In this document: positions 8,738 to 17,058 of the stretch, in pieces
Layout of the letters: every line of letters begins with the position of its first letter
How positions within the stretch are numbered: the first letter of the stretch is position 1
Source: Desulfobacter hydrogenophilus
Lineage (GTDB): Bacteria; Desulfobacterota; Desulfobacteria; Desulfobacterales; Desulfobacteraceae
Length of the DNA: 64,000 bases
Reading direction: 5' to 3'
Assembly (NCBI RefSeq): GCF_004319545.1
Contig: NZ_CP036313.1
Span: 4,218,501 to 4,282,500, forward strand
The notes under the pieces: generated by a model
The model's database searches: none
Seen by the model: the letters and a program-made list of their open reading frames with translations, nothing else
What the model was told of the DNA's origin: nothing
Made by a program: the position numbers and the translations under genes

Positions 8738-9698
8738 AAGCTTTTTGGCTGAACAAATGGAGGATTTTATCATATATCGTTTTCAACTGGGGTACTCAAA
8801 CACCTCAATGATATACTGCCTTAAGATGCTTGATCGATATGTATCTGAAAAACAAGTGACTTTGGCTTCCTTTGATCCGCTGTTTTTTATCCGGTTCAGA
8901 GCAGATCTTGATCTTGAACCCCGGTCCATAAATATGATTTTTAGAATGATCAAGATATTTTTTAATTATCTTTTACGCAAAGATTTGGTCCTTGAGAATT
9001 CGTTACAGGAAATCACTGAGCTACAGGAAAATCACGTTATTCCTTTTATATTTTCTCCGGAAGAAACAGACCTTTTCCTCAAAGCTGCAGTCAAGTCGAT
9101 GCGGATAAGCCAGAGATTCTATGTGTCAGATTTCAGTGCTTATATTGCCTTTTTGTTGATGGCCCGGTGCGGACTTAGAACATCGGAGACACTCAATTTA
9201 TTAAAAACCCATTACAGGCCCAAAGAAAGAACAATCTATATTGAAAAGACAAAATTTAGAAAAGATCGATTGATCCCTATACCCACAGCTGTAGCCCATG
9301 AAATCAACAACCTGCTAAAAGTCCGCCGGTTATTCCCTGATGAGGATGACAGTCCTTTTTTGCTGGTAAAGGTAAAAGGGAAAAAACTGGTACGTATGTT
9401 TATAAATCGCAGATTTAAACAGGCTCTCACAGACATTAATCTTGATCACTCCCGGAAAATAATCGGTACGACCAACTTCAGCCAGCCTTCACATCATTCC
9501 CTGCGGCATTCGTTTGCTGTGAACACGCTGAAAAGGATAAAACAGCAAGGAAAATCCTGTCAAAATGCCCTGCCTGTACTGGCTGCGTACATGGGGCACA
9601 GCAAATACAAATACACAACCTATTATTTAAAGGTACTGGATGCTGAGCACCGTCGGCAACTGTTTGATTTTGCGAGATCAAAAAGCGAGGGTACATGA
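8724..9698 (+). CDS. Tyrosine recombinase, RIT position 2
   Basis: This 324-residue recombinase carries CGLRTSETLNLL (catalytic Arg), HHSLRHSFAVNTL (HxLRH), and AAYMGHSKYKYTTYYLKV (His and nucleophile Tyr). GGAGG at 8710-8714 supports ATG 8724; an in-frame TTG at 8721 is an alternative start. The N-terminal part is a core-binding domain. It overlaps the gene before by 14 bp and the gene after by 4 bp (ATGA), so the three are made in coupled amounts, as expected if they act as one complex. Confidence 0.88.
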   Translation: MKRFKSFLAEQMEDFIIYRFQLGYSNTSMIYCLKMLDRYVSEKQVTLASFDPLFFIRFRADLDLEPRSINMIFRMIKIFFNYLLRKDLVLENSLQEITELQENHVIPFIFSPEETDLFLKAAVKSMRISQRFYVSDFSAYIAFLLMARCGLRTSETLNLLKTHYRPKERTIYIEKTKFRKDRLIPIPTAVAHEINNLLKVRRLFPDEDDSPFLLVKVKGKKLVRMFINRRFKQALTDINLDHSRKIIGTTNFSQPSHHSLRHSFAVNTLKRIKQQGKSCQNALPVLAAYMGHSKYKYTTYYLKVLDAEHRRQLFDFARSKSEGT

Positions 9699-10714
9699 GA
9701 TTGACAAGTTGCCTGCACCAGTATTTTTATGAATACTTGCCCTCAATAAAAGGGACGAGCAAACAAAGTGTTCAAGCCTACCGGCAGAGCCTGTCTTTAT
9801 TCCTGCATTTTTTGGCGAATCATCACTCAATAAAAATCAAGTCATTGAAAATAGAACACTTAACGGTGGATGCAGTGCTTGCCTTTCTCCAGCATCTGGA
9901 AAAAAACCGGAAAAATAGCGTGCAGACTCGAAATCAACGCCTGGCCGCGATCAAGTCTTTGGCCAAGATGATCCGCTTCATGCATCCGGACAAAAAACGA
10001 ATCGCCGAAGGCCTGCTGAACATCCCGCAGAAAAAAGCTCAAAAAAAGGTGATGGGATTTTTATATCCTGAAGAAATCATGAAAGTCTTCAGTGCCGTGG
10101 ATCTGAAAAAGAAAGAAGGCATGAGGGATTTTACCATTCTACATTTGCTTTATGACTCCGGTGCCCGGGCCAGTGAGATTGCCACCTTAGAATTTGATTA
10201 TTTTGATCCTGCAAACGAAACCATTGCGGTCCTGGGAAAGGGAAACCGGTACCGGTTGATTAATCTATGCTCCAGAACCGCCTCGTTGATCTCGGATTAT
10301 ATCGCCAATCACAGGGTAGATCCCATCCCGTTATTTGCCCATAGGCTGTTTATCAATCAACGGAAGCGGGAAATGACCCGGCACGGAATTAATAAAATTT
10401 GCAGAAAATATTTGACCTTGGCATTGCCGGAAAAAAGGCTGAAAGGACTGAGTCCGGCGCACTGCTTCAGGCATTCGTGTGCGGTCAATATGGTCACATC
10501 AGGTGCTCCGGTATCGGATATCAAAAATCGTCTTGGTCATCAAAGTATTGAATCAACAATGACCTATCTGCAGCTGGATCTGTCAAAAAAACGGGAAATC
10601 CAAAATATGCTCATGGAATACATGCAATCGAAAATAACTCATGATAAAAAAATTGATGAGTTAATCGACTGGGAAAATAACGCTGAAATCCTTGCCTGGC
10701 TTGACAGTTTATAA
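9695..10714 (+). CDS. Tyrosine recombinase, RIT position 3
   Basis: The 339-residue recombinase carries SGARASEIATLEFDYF (catalytic Arg), SPAHCFRHSCAVNMV (HxxRH) and RLGHQSIESTMTYLQLD (His and nucleophile Tyr). It has a 30-residue C-terminal extension (THDKKIDELIDWENNAEILA) that the other two lack. Its ATG overlaps the preceding TGA. It is the last gene before the right terminal repeat, 170 bp downstream. Confidence 0.88.
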   Translation: MRLTSCLHQYFYEYLPSIKGTSKQSVQAYRQSLSLFLHFLANHHSIKIKSLKIEHLTVDAVLAFLQHLEKNRKNSVQTRNQRLAAIKSLAKMIRFMHPDKKRIAEGLLNIPQKKAQKKVMGFLYPEEIMKVFSAVDLKKKEGMRDFTILHLLYDSGARASEIATLEFDYFDPANETIAVLGKGNRYRLINLCSRTASLISDYIANHRVDPIPLFAHRLFINQRKREMTRHGINKICRKYLTLALPEKRLKGLSPAHCFRHSCAVNMVTSGAPVSDIKNRLGHQSIESTMTYLQLDLSKKREIQNMLMEYMQSKITHDKKIDELIDWENNAEILAWLDSL

Positions 10715-10884
10715 ACCACTGAAGCAGCTTTTGCTAGCCTTGGAGGGGTATGTAGTAAAACAATAAATTATGTTGCCACTGATTTTTAAAATTTTTAAAA
10801 TGGGCTTTAACGTGTTGAATTCTAAAACAATATTGATTTGCACAACAGGTAATAAAAATTTCTATTAAATTTAGTAAGTTAGCC

Positions 10885-10896
10885 AAACTCGCAACA
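10885..10896 (-). repeat. Element A right terminal inverted repeat
   Basis: AAACTCGCAACA is the inverted partner of 6914-6925 (11/12). It is separated by TA from the right copy of the flanking direct repeat. Confidence 0.7.
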
Positions 10897-10898
10897 TA

Positions 10899-10908
10899 AT
10901 GGTATTTA
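10899..10908 (+). repeat. Flanking direct repeat of element A, right copy
   Basis: ATGGTATTTA, identical to 6904-6913. Joining the two flanks through one copy leaves a minus-strand reading frame open across the junction for about 50 codons (YDFFEEFIALFKILPVRLNT and onward), which supports this as the empty site. Confidence 0.65.
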
Positions 10909-11039
10909 ACCGGACCGGCAAGATTTTGAATAAAGCGATAAATTCCTCAAAAAAATCATAGGTTTGAACAAGACGTCAGTGAACCCTATAACTCGTAGGG
11001 CTCGCTTTTTTCATAACAAATTTTGACCGGCCAAAAAGA

Positions 11040-11227
11040 TTTCCAAAAGAGCAGACTACCTCCAAGACAAGAACCATTTTCCAGGTGAAAATCACCCCGG
11101 ACTTTCCCTGTACTTCCACACTTTCTAAATCACCAAACCGGCGAGCAATATTATGTGTATCCCGGAGTTTCCGATTCTTACCAATTCAAATTTTTTAGTA
11201 GACCGCAATAATGGTGTGAGTTTTCAT
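11040..11227 (-). pseudogene. Decayed MazE/AbrB-like antitoxin gene (tentative)
   Basis: A minus-strand ATG at 11227 follows a strong ribosome site (GGGGGAGG). The start reads MKTHTIIAV, then a frame change gives KKFELVRIGNSGI, close to the MazE/AbrB pattern (V/K-R-I-GNSxGIRIP). A second frame carries ARRFGDLESVEV, like the strand that follows in such antitoxins. Stops and shifts make it non-functional, and no toxin gene is visible. The remaining bases 10909-11040 show no other gene. Confidence 0.3.
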
Positions 11228-11294
11228 GAATGCCTCCCCCAAAAAAGGGTTCAATAACAGAAGTAGGGTTGGTGGCTTTTATCATGCAGACACC

Positions 11295-11846
11295 TCAAAT
11301 ATAAGACTGATATTCCAGAATTTTTGCCGTTAAACGATAGGACAAGAAATCACTACCAGACCTTAATTCATTCAAAATCAATTTAGCCTGTTTCAGATAT
11401 TTTTTTTTTTTTTCAGAAGACCAATGGGAAGGAGGGGGCTGTAGATTGGTGATCCTTTCAGCAAGTTTGACCATCCAGATTTCTTTGGAATGGAGTTTGA
11501 TCCTTTTCAGGCTGTCTTCTATTTGATGCTGTTTTTCAATAGCCCCGTCTTTGGTAAGAGCCAATACTCCCTCTGCAACATGCCGTCCGAATTCTGATTT
11601 TAATTCGTCATAAGTGGCATCTGTATCTTCAATGGTATCATGGAGAATTGCAACTTGAACGACTAGGTTCCCATCCCTATCTGTTTCATGGCTTAGAGCA
11701 GCCATAACTTCCATACTGACCATGCTCAGATGGGCAAGATAAGACCAATCTGTTCCAGGAACTTTTTGTCCGATATGCTTCTCAGCAGCAAATCTGTAGG
11801 CCTTGATATATGCCTCTTGTGCCCAGTTGTTGTTTAATTCACGCAT
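11295..11846 (-). CDS. Small HD-domain hydrolase, SpoT/Mesh1-like
   Basis: The 183-residue single-domain protein has HD-superfamily ligands: H in YLAHLSMVSM, the HD pair in VAILHDTIEDTDATYDEL, and a later Asp/Glu in MVKLAERITNLQPPP. HD-x-x-ED followed by LA(D/E)R-x-x-N is the layout of SpoT/RelA hydrolase domains and of stand-alone small alarmone hydrolases. These remove the 3' pyrophosphate of (p)ppGpp, but other nucleotides are possible. It is the last gene of the conjugative region and may adjust host stringent signalling; that is inference. Confidence 0.65.
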   Translation of the reverse strand: MRELNNNWAQEAYIKAYRFAAEKHIGQKVPGTDWSYLAHLSMVSMEVMAALSHETDRDGNLVVQVAILHDTIEDTDATYDELKSEFGRHVAEGVLALTKDGAIEKQHQIEDSLKRIKLHSKEIWMVKLAERITNLQPPPSHWSSEKKKKYLKQAKLILNELRSGSDFLSYRLTAKILEYQSYI

Positions 11847-11900
11847 AAAAATTTAATTCTTCACAATATTGGTCGTATGGTATTTTAACGGCGATGATTA

Positions 11901-12506
11901 TTAATCCATCTCATCGCTCGGATCATAGATTTGCAGTTTGAAATTGAATCCTTCGAAGGGCATCAACATCCTGCCGAATTCTTCCCAGGGGATCTTTTTT
12001 CCGTCAACGACAATCAATGGGGTTTCAATAGAATCGTCCGAATCCATATCCGCTTCAATCCTACCCCTTACGACATCTTCGCCACCATCGCCGGTCTGGA
12101 CATGCCATCTACCAGTTTCAGTATCTTTATACATATGCTTGGTATTTAACGTGTTGACCATTCGTTCATAAAGGCTTGCGAACAAACTGAACAGGCTGTC
12201 TTCATAATCACCGATCATACTGAATTCATATGCACAGACATCATCCTGGGTGTCTTCATGCGTTTTTAGCACAAGTTGATCTCCCATCAACTGGACGGTG
12301 AACTCGAATTTATGTTCATTGCCATCCATATCCTTTAATAAGATGGGCTGGAGTTCAATGTGGTCATAATCAATCCCGACGGATTCAGCCATGTCCTTGT
12401 TATAGCAATGCAGGCATACTTTGGTATAACCATCTTCGGATTGCATCATTATGGAATTATAATTTTTTACTTCAGCGCCACAGTATGTGCACTTATCGCC
12501 TGCCAT
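11901..12506 (-). CDS. Zinc-ribbon protein of unknown function
   Basis: The 201-residue protein begins with a treble-clef-like pair, CTYCGA ... VCLHCYNKD (C-x2-C, 25 residues, C-x2-C). It is followed by an acidic alpha/beta domain (DMDGNEHKFEF, IPWEEFGRMLMPFEGFNFKL) without recognised motifs. Proteins with this layout occur as accessory genes in many genomes, but I cannot assign a function. It sits between HU and the HD hydrolase, same strand, with short gaps. Confidence 0.7.
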   Translation of the reverse strand: MAGDKCTYCGAEVKNYNSIMMQSEDGYTKVCLHCYNKDMAESVGIDYDHIELQPILLKDMDGNEHKFEFTVQLMGDQLVLKTHEDTQDDVCAYEFSMIGDYEDSLFSLFASLYERMVNTLNTKHMYKDTETGRWHVQTGDGGEDVVRGRIEADMDSDDSIETPLIVVDGKKIPWEEFGRMLMPFEGFNFKLQIYDPSDEMD

Positions 12507-12520
12507 TTTAAGAAAATCCT

Positions 12521-12808
12521 TTATTGTCCCTCATTAATTTTGTCCCTTAATTTACCGGAACACTTAAAAACAACGACTTTCCTTCCATCCAGGATCATCT
12601 CTTCGCTGGTGGCCGGATTCCGTCCTTTCCTTGGGGCTTTCTTATTCACTTGGAATTTACCGAAGCCGCTTATCATGATGTCTTCTTCAGCCGCCAAGGT
12701 GGATTTCATTATCTCAAGGAGTTCTTCTATTATGTCTTTTGCTTGAAAGGGTTTCAGGTCAAGCTTTTCTGCAACTGATTCAACAATGTTTTGTTTGGTA
12801 AGCGCCAA
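12521..12808 (-). CDS. HU/IHF family DNA-bending protein
   Basis: The 95-residue histone-like protein has a helical dimerisation half and the beta-arm signature SGFGKFQVNKKAPRKGRNPAT, with the arm-tip Pro present in RNPAT. It bends DNA. On conjugative elements such proteins can help relaxosome or recombinase synapsis. The sequence resembles IHF-alpha as much as HU, so the subunit type is not settled. It is 15 bp upstream of the zinc-ribbon gene. Confidence 0.88.
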   Translation of the reverse strand: MALTKQNIVESVAEKLDLKPFQAKDIIEELLEIMKSTLAAEEDIMISGFGKFQVNKKAPRKGRNPATSEEMILDGRKVVVFKCSGKLRDKINEGQ

Positions 12809-13014
12809 GGGAATTTGCTCCTCTGTTTATTATGCCTGGTATTTTGCTAAAATCAAAGCTGATGTTTAAAATTTAGGATGAGTATTGTCAAGTTTGTTGT
12901 TACAGAATAAGAAGTTACAGCCAGGGGAGGGTTTTTCTAAAAACAATCACCTCGACAGTAAATCGTTTGCATTACCGCACAAATCACAGTTGGGCGGCCC
13001 TTTGAGGCATAGGC

Positions 13015-13160
13015 AGAAAGCCTTTCACGGGCAGCAAGTGTGCTGAAAAGGTGAATATGGCATATCGCTATATACAGAGGGATATGTATAATTTGGTTCC
13101 TGCTATCGGCCAGGTCAATGCGCTACGGTCAAATTACAGTTATGCCATGATTCCTACCGC
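13015..13160 (+). pseudogene. Endonuclease I (EndA-type) gene fragment
   Basis: A plus-strand stretch reads RKPFTGSKCAEKVNMAYRYI then QRDMYNLVPAIGQVNALRSN and YSYAMIP. This matches the conserved C-terminal core of secreted EndA-type nucleases (GRKCAEK ... YRYMQ.DMYNL.PAIG.VN..RSN). An in-frame TGA stands just upstream and no N-terminal half is found, so it is a relic. The surrounding gap 12809-13174 holds nothing else that I can support. Confidence 0.6.
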
Positions 13161-13174
13161 TGGAAATGATAAAT

Positions 13175-14494
13175 TTACATTCCATAATCTTCACCATAAA
13201 ACCGCTGAAAATTTTTATTAAATTTTATCCAGTTGTAATTATGTCGTTTTTGTTCACGGATGTAAATTTTCCAAGCTTCTCTTTCTTTGGCGGATTTGAG
13301 TTTTTTTACCGGTTCAAATTTATACGAATTTTCAATTGTATAACCGCCTTGGGACGACTCAAATTTTCCTAAAATTTTCAAATTTCCGGGCTGTTTTGTC
13401 TCTCTTTCATTGTTCATATCTCTTCTTTTGGGGCGGTCAAGGATAATGCCGTTTTTGACAATTCGCATTCCGGTTTTAGAAAAAGGGATACTTGAATTTT
13501 TTTTTGTCTTTCCGCCTATATCCGTTAAAACATAACCTGCTCCCCGTGGCCTTACTTCAAGACCGACCTTGGCCAGTTCTCTATGAAAGTCTTGCCAGGT
13601 ATCAGATTTAATTGCCGCCTGGGCGATAAACTCTTTTGATTCTAAAATAAAGGTCTCAAAGGATTTTAGCCCGGTTTTAGTTTCAAAATCTTTGGCTTTG
13701 GAGTTTTCCCGTTTGGGCTCCCGTTGAAAAAATTCTTTTACCTCATGATCCCCGGCTGATTTTTCATAAAAACCAAACCGGTCTTGAAGCTTTTTCTTGG
13801 ACAAATTTTTATCAAAATCGCTTAATTTTATATGATGACCATCTTTTTGTTTGTGGCCGATTGCAGCCAGAATACAGCCGTTCCCACGCATTTGCACAGT
13901 TAGGCCGTAAACGGCAAGTTCTTTGTGCAAGGACTGCCAATCCTTGGCATTGTCAAAGGCCTGCTTAATATCTGCTTGCCGCAGCTTCACGTAATCGCTA
14001 AATTGCTGTTCAACACCGATATCAACCTTAAGCTTATATTTTTCCTCCAGGAGCCGGCACGTTTTATCTCGTTTATAATAATCATAGAAAGGATCATGCC
14101 GAGTGTATTTTTCCTTATGAATCATATTGTAAGCAACGTGCATATGAGGATTGTCAGTGTTGATATGTATTCCGCAGAGCCGTTGATGGTCTTCAAAACC
14201 TAACGCTGCAGCAAATTCTTTTTCAATGTTTTTAAAATCCTCCAGGGAAAGTTTTTTGAAATCTTCGGGATGAAAACTGACTACCATATGATAAGTTTTT
14301 TCTTTTTTTGTCCGGGTATTCATTGCCTGGGTTGCTTTAATTTCATCAATGGCCAGATCATAATCCTGCCCCGCATAACAGCCGGCTGTCCATTTTGCAA
14401 AGAGCTTTTCTCTTTCATGACCGGCGCCTATATACAGCCCTAAACGCTTTATCTTGTCGTTTTGCGGTTCGCAATGGATTCGTTTTGATATCAT
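13175..14494 (-). CDS. traI: MOBP-type relaxase, TraI-like
   Basis: The relaxase nicks one strand at oriT and pilots it into the recipient. In this 439-residue protein the metal-binding HUH-type motif is CGIHINTDNPHMHVAYN, with the H-x-N-T-D-N-x-H-x-H pattern of the VirD2/TraI (MOBP) family. KTYHMVVSFHPED is an earlier conserved block. At 439 residues it is shorter than RP4 TraI (732), having only the relaxase domain and a repeated C-terminal region (two DTWQDFHREL/DWQSLHKEL-type segments). It lies next to traJ, as in RP4. Confidence 0.88.
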   Translation of the reverse strand: MISKRIHCEPQNDKIKRLGLYIGAGHEREKLFAKWTAGCYAGQDYDLAIDEIKATQAMNTRTKKEKTYHMVVSFHPEDFKKLSLEDFKNIEKEFAAALGFEDHQRLCGIHINTDNPHMHVAYNMIHKEKYTRHDPFYDYYKRDKTCRLLEEKYKLKVDIGVEQQFSDYVKLRQADIKQAFDNAKDWQSLHKELAVYGLTVQMRGNGCILAAIGHKQKDGHHIKLSDFDKNLSKKKLQDRFGFYEKSAGDHEVKEFFQREPKRENSKAKDFETKTGLKSFETFILESKEFIAQAAIKSDTWQDFHRELAKVGLEVRPRGAGYVLTDIGGKTKKNSSIPFSKTGMRIVKNGIILDRPKRRDMNNERETKQPGNLKILGKFESSQGGYTIENSYKFEPVKKLKSAKEREAWKIYIREQKRHNYNWIKFNKNFQRFYGEDYGM

Positions 14495-14584
14495 GGCATT
14501 AAACTGTGATGATGGTACTATGGTCCAAAGACATCAAAAATGTCGGTGTTGCCTGAATATATGGAAGGAAACAGGGCTGCAACC

Positions 14585-14926
14585 TTACACCATATCCCGA
14601 ATTTTAGAAATGACCGGCCTAAGCTGCCGCTGCCTGTCTTCAATGTCATGCAACACCTTTCTTATTTCTGAAGGAGGCACTTTTTTAAACCCCTGGGCAA
14701 GATAGTATTTAAACAGCCCTCCAAGCCTGCCAAGGTCAGCGTTCACTTTAAGCGCAGATAAAAAAGCTTCTTGATCAAGCCTTGATTCAATCCGCTGGCC
14801 ATTTAGAATCCGGCGGATATATTCAGAGACAGAAAAACCCGTCTGTTTGGCAAGAAGCTTGATTTGGCAGTATTCTTTTTTCGTTACATAAGCTTTGAGG
14901 ATGATTTCCCGCTTATCTTTTTTCAT
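14585..14926 (-). CDS. traJ: Relaxosome accessory protein, TraJ/MobC-like
   Basis: This small DNA-binding protein has a ribbon-helix-helix start (KREIILKAYVTKKEYCQIKL, then LLAKQTGFSVSEYIRRILNG) and a C-terminal helical region. This is the pattern of TraJ/MobC proteins, which bind oriT and recruit the relaxase. ATG 14926 gives 113 residues beginning MKKDKREI, the usual N-terminus. An upstream in-frame ATG at 14989 would add 21 residues but would run through the inverted repeat that I take as a possible oriT. It sits 90 bp upstream of traI. Confidence 0.78.
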   Translation of the reverse strand: MKKDKREIILKAYVTKKEYCQIKLLAKQTGFSVSEYIRRILNGQRIESRLDQEAFLSALKVNADLGRLGGLFKYYLAQGFKKVPPSEIRKVLHDIEDRQRQLRPVISKIRDMV

Positions 14927-14953
14927 GTAAAACCCCTGCGTTTTTTTATATGA

Positions 14954-15005
14954 AACACCATCAAGAACAACGGTGTTTGCCTGCACCATTATTCCTGATG
15001 GTGTT
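14954..15005. other. Candidate origin of transfer (oriT) inverted repeat
   Basis: A perfect 10-bp inverted repeat, AACACCATCA and TGATGGTGTT, brackets about 30 bp that include an inner CACC/GGTG repeat. Within it are TGCCTGC and ATTCCTG, which resemble the ATCCTG nic core of IncP-type origins but are not exact. The position next to traJ is where RP4 has oriT. It could instead be a terminator or operator. Confidence 0.35.
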
Positions 15006-15011
15006 ACCTTG

Positions 15012-15665
15012 TTAATTGGCCCATTCCCAACGGTTTTGTGATATTGCCTCCGTTATCTGAGCTTGTTCGTTTCGTGACTTTGCATAAATCACATAATATT
15101 CGTTGCCGTCGTCATCTTGGACCTTTCGGCCTATATTGGAACCGATATAGACTGGTTGTGATTGTGAATATTGTGAGTAGGCGGTGTATTGATTACTGTT
15201 CATGGCGGCATAATACTTTAAACAATATGCCGGTAATTCAGGATCAACTGCCATTACCGTATAACCAGAAGAGTGGTTGGAAATAGAACTAAAATTACGT
15301 CCCGTTGAAATGACCACTTTGACAAGATTTTTATTTAACTGTTCAACAGTGCAGGAAGAACAATTGTAATCAACGAGGACGTTGATCAAGCTGGACATCC
15401 CATCTGCATTTGAATCAGGACATTTTTTCAAAAAAGATTTCCGGGCGTCCCTGGTGTCGGATAATTTCTTTTTTTTGATGCTGAAAAAATAATTTAAAGC
15501 AGGGTCACATTCGTCCGGCCTGTCGCCCGAAGACAAGCATAAAATAGATTCGCAAGCCAATTTCTGTTCATTTGTTAATTCATCATCTCCCCATGAGAGA
15601 GGCGTTTCTCCTAAAAAAACTATCCAAAAAAGAAAAATCGTAATTGTTGCTGAAAACTTTTTCAT
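15012..15665 (-). CDS. trbM: Conjugal transfer protein TrbM-like
   Basis: The 217-residue exported protein has a signal peptide (about 1-26) followed by LACESILCLSSGDRPDECDP, the hallmark start of IncP TrbM, and then FFSIKKKKLSDTRDARKSFL. Six or more cysteines suggest disulfides in the periplasm. TrbM's exact role is unclear; it belongs to the mating-pair set. The start codon overlaps the trbB stop by 4 bp. Confidence 0.8.
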   Translation of the reverse strand: MKKFSATITIFLFWIVFLGETPLSWGDDELTNEQKLACESILCLSSGDRPDECDPALNYFFSIKKKKLSDTRDARKSFLKKCPDSNADGMSSLINVLVDYNCSSCTVEQLNKNLVKVVISTGRNFSSISNHSSGYTVMAVDPELPAYCLKYYAAMNSNQYTAYSQYSQSQPVYIGSNIGRKVQDDDGNEYYVIYAKSRNEQAQITEAISQNRWEWAN

Positions 15666-16603
15666 TTTAAAATCCTTAGTTTTTGTGTTTCCGATTGAAA
15701 TCCATAATCGTTTCCTATTTCGGCGATATCCTCAATTTTTCGGCCTTCTTTGGTCCGTTTGATAAAAATCACCAGATCAACCGCCTCTTGGATTAAATCA
15801 TCCATGGGATTCGGCACAACTTCGGCAATCAGCTGCTGCAGCCGGACCAGTCCTCCGGCACAGGAATTTGCATGAACGGTGCACACGCCTCCCGGGTGAC
15901 CGGTATTCCACGCCTTTAACAGGTCAAGGGCTTCACCGCCCCTTACTTCACCAACAACGATTCTGTCCGGCCGAAGCCTCATGGTGGCTTTGAGAAGATG
16001 CTGCATATTGGTGTTCCGGTTTGTACGCAGCATCACCTTATTTTTTGACAGGCACTGTAGTTCGCTGGTGTCTTCAATAATGACAAGCCGCTCATCACCG
16101 GCAATATTTGCCAATTCTGCGAGAATCGCATTTGTCAGGGTTGTCTTGCCGGAACCCGTTCCGCCCACCACCAGGATGTTTTTTTTGTTTGCAATGGCAT
16201 CACAGATGATTTGTTGCTGATCCGATGACATGATTCCCGACCGCACGTAATTATCCAGGGTAAAGATATTGATCGCCTTTTTGCGGATTGTGAACGTGGG
16301 ATTGGCCACAACCGGAGGAAACAACCCTTCAAACCGGCTGCCGTCCAGGGGCAGCTCGCCTTCAACAACGGGAGAATCCTTTGTAACGACCGCGCCCAGC
16401 ATGGACGCAACCTGGCTCAGTATTCCGGAGGCAGAAGATGCAGGAATGGCGGACACTTCCACCATGCCTTTATCAAACGTATCGAGCCATAATTTGCCGT
16501 CAGGGTTGAGCATGACTTCAATCACGTTATCATCATCCAGGGCCTGGGTAACAATGGGGCCTAAATTATGTTTCAAACTGTCCAATACAACGCTCATTTT
16601 CAT
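15662..16603 (-). CDS. trbB: Type IV secretion ATPase TrbB (VirB11 family)
   Basis: This hexameric cytoplasmic ATPase powers assembly of the conjugation channel. In 313 residues, Walker A is VVGGTGSGKTTLTNAIL, the Asp box is VIIEDTSELQC, Walker B is RIVVGEVRGGEALDLLKAWN, and the His box is TGHPGGVCTVHANS. Length is normal for TrbB (about 320). Here trbB is separated from trbC-L by about 7 kb of other transfer genes, unlike RP4, where it leads the trb operon. Confidence 0.9.
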   Translation of the reverse strand: MKMSVVLDSLKHNLGPIVTQALDDDNVIEVMLNPDGKLWLDTFDKGMVEVSAIPASSASGILSQVASMLGAVVTKDSPVVEGELPLDGSRFEGLFPPVVANPTFTIRKKAINIFTLDNYVRSGIMSSDQQQIICDAIANKKNILVVGGTGSGKTTLTNAILAELANIAGDERLVIIEDTSELQCLSKNKVMLRTNRNTNMQHLLKATMRLRPDRIVVGEVRGGEALDLLKAWNTGHPGGVCTVHANSCAGGLVRLQQLIAEVVPNPMDDLIQEAVDLVIFIKRTKEGRKIEDIAEIGNDYGFQSETQKLRILK

Positions 16604-16620
16604 TCCTTTCTGATACTTTT

Positions 16621-17058
16621 TTAAAAAACAAAGAGAGGGGTGATCGTATCCATTATTGAAGATTGAGGTACAAACCCGAGATACCGGCTATCCAACGAGT
16701 ATTTGGTGTCGCCGATTACAACGAATTGCGCAGAAGGCACGATGCCTGTTTTCGGGGAAAAGGGCGTAATCACCCGGCCTTTGCTGTCTGTATCCGAGGC
16801 AGGGGGTAATCGGTATGCCTGCCCTGGTAAAGCAGCCACACGTTTCATTAAAGGTGTATTTTTAACGTACTTGGATACAAGAGGTTGTTGTGCAGCCGTG
16901 GGATGAAAAACAACAAAGGAACCTTTGGCAATTGCCCGGGAGGTTTTTAAATATATACCTCGGGGCAGGCTGGCAGAACGATTGATATAACAGTATTGAG
17001 ATACAAAAAAACAGACCGCAAAAAAGAGACTGCAGAGCAGCAAAATTTTATATTTCAT
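16621..17058 (-). CDS. traF: Conjugative signal peptidase TraF (S26 family)
   Basis: The 145-residue inner-membrane serine protease has an N-terminal TM (about 4-22), the catalytic Ser in NRSASLPRGIYL, the Lys in LMKRVAALPGQAY, and the third box GDTKYSLDSRYLG. In IncP systems TraF matures and cyclises the TrbC pilin; a TrbC-like gene is present at 31632-31952. It overlaps traG by 11 bp. Confidence 0.85.
   Translation of the reverse strand: MKYKILLLCSLFFAVCFFVSQYCYINRSASLPRGIYLKTSRAIAKGSFVVFHPTAAQQPLVSKYVKNTPLMKRVAALPGQAYRLPPASDTDSKGRVITPFSPKTGIVPSAQFVVIGDTKYSLDSRYLGFVPQSSIMDTITPLFVF

Larger units (their letters stand above)
6914..10896 (+). mobile_element. Element A: recombinase-in-trio (RIT) element with a two-gene zinc-finger module
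   Basis: A 3,983-bp unit bounded by 12-bp inverted repeats, TGTAGCGAGTTT (6914-6925) and AAACTCGCAACA (10885-10896, 11/12 complementary), and flanked by the 10-bp direct repeat ATGGTATTTA. It contains five plus-strand genes in overlapping order: a CxxC zinc-finger protein, a CHC2-like zinc-finger protein, and three tyrosine recombinases. Three consecutive overlapping recombinase genes define RIT elements. The two extra genes upstream are not part of the RIT structure as I know it, and they recur in element B. All five frames are intact, so the element could be active. Confidence 0.85.
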
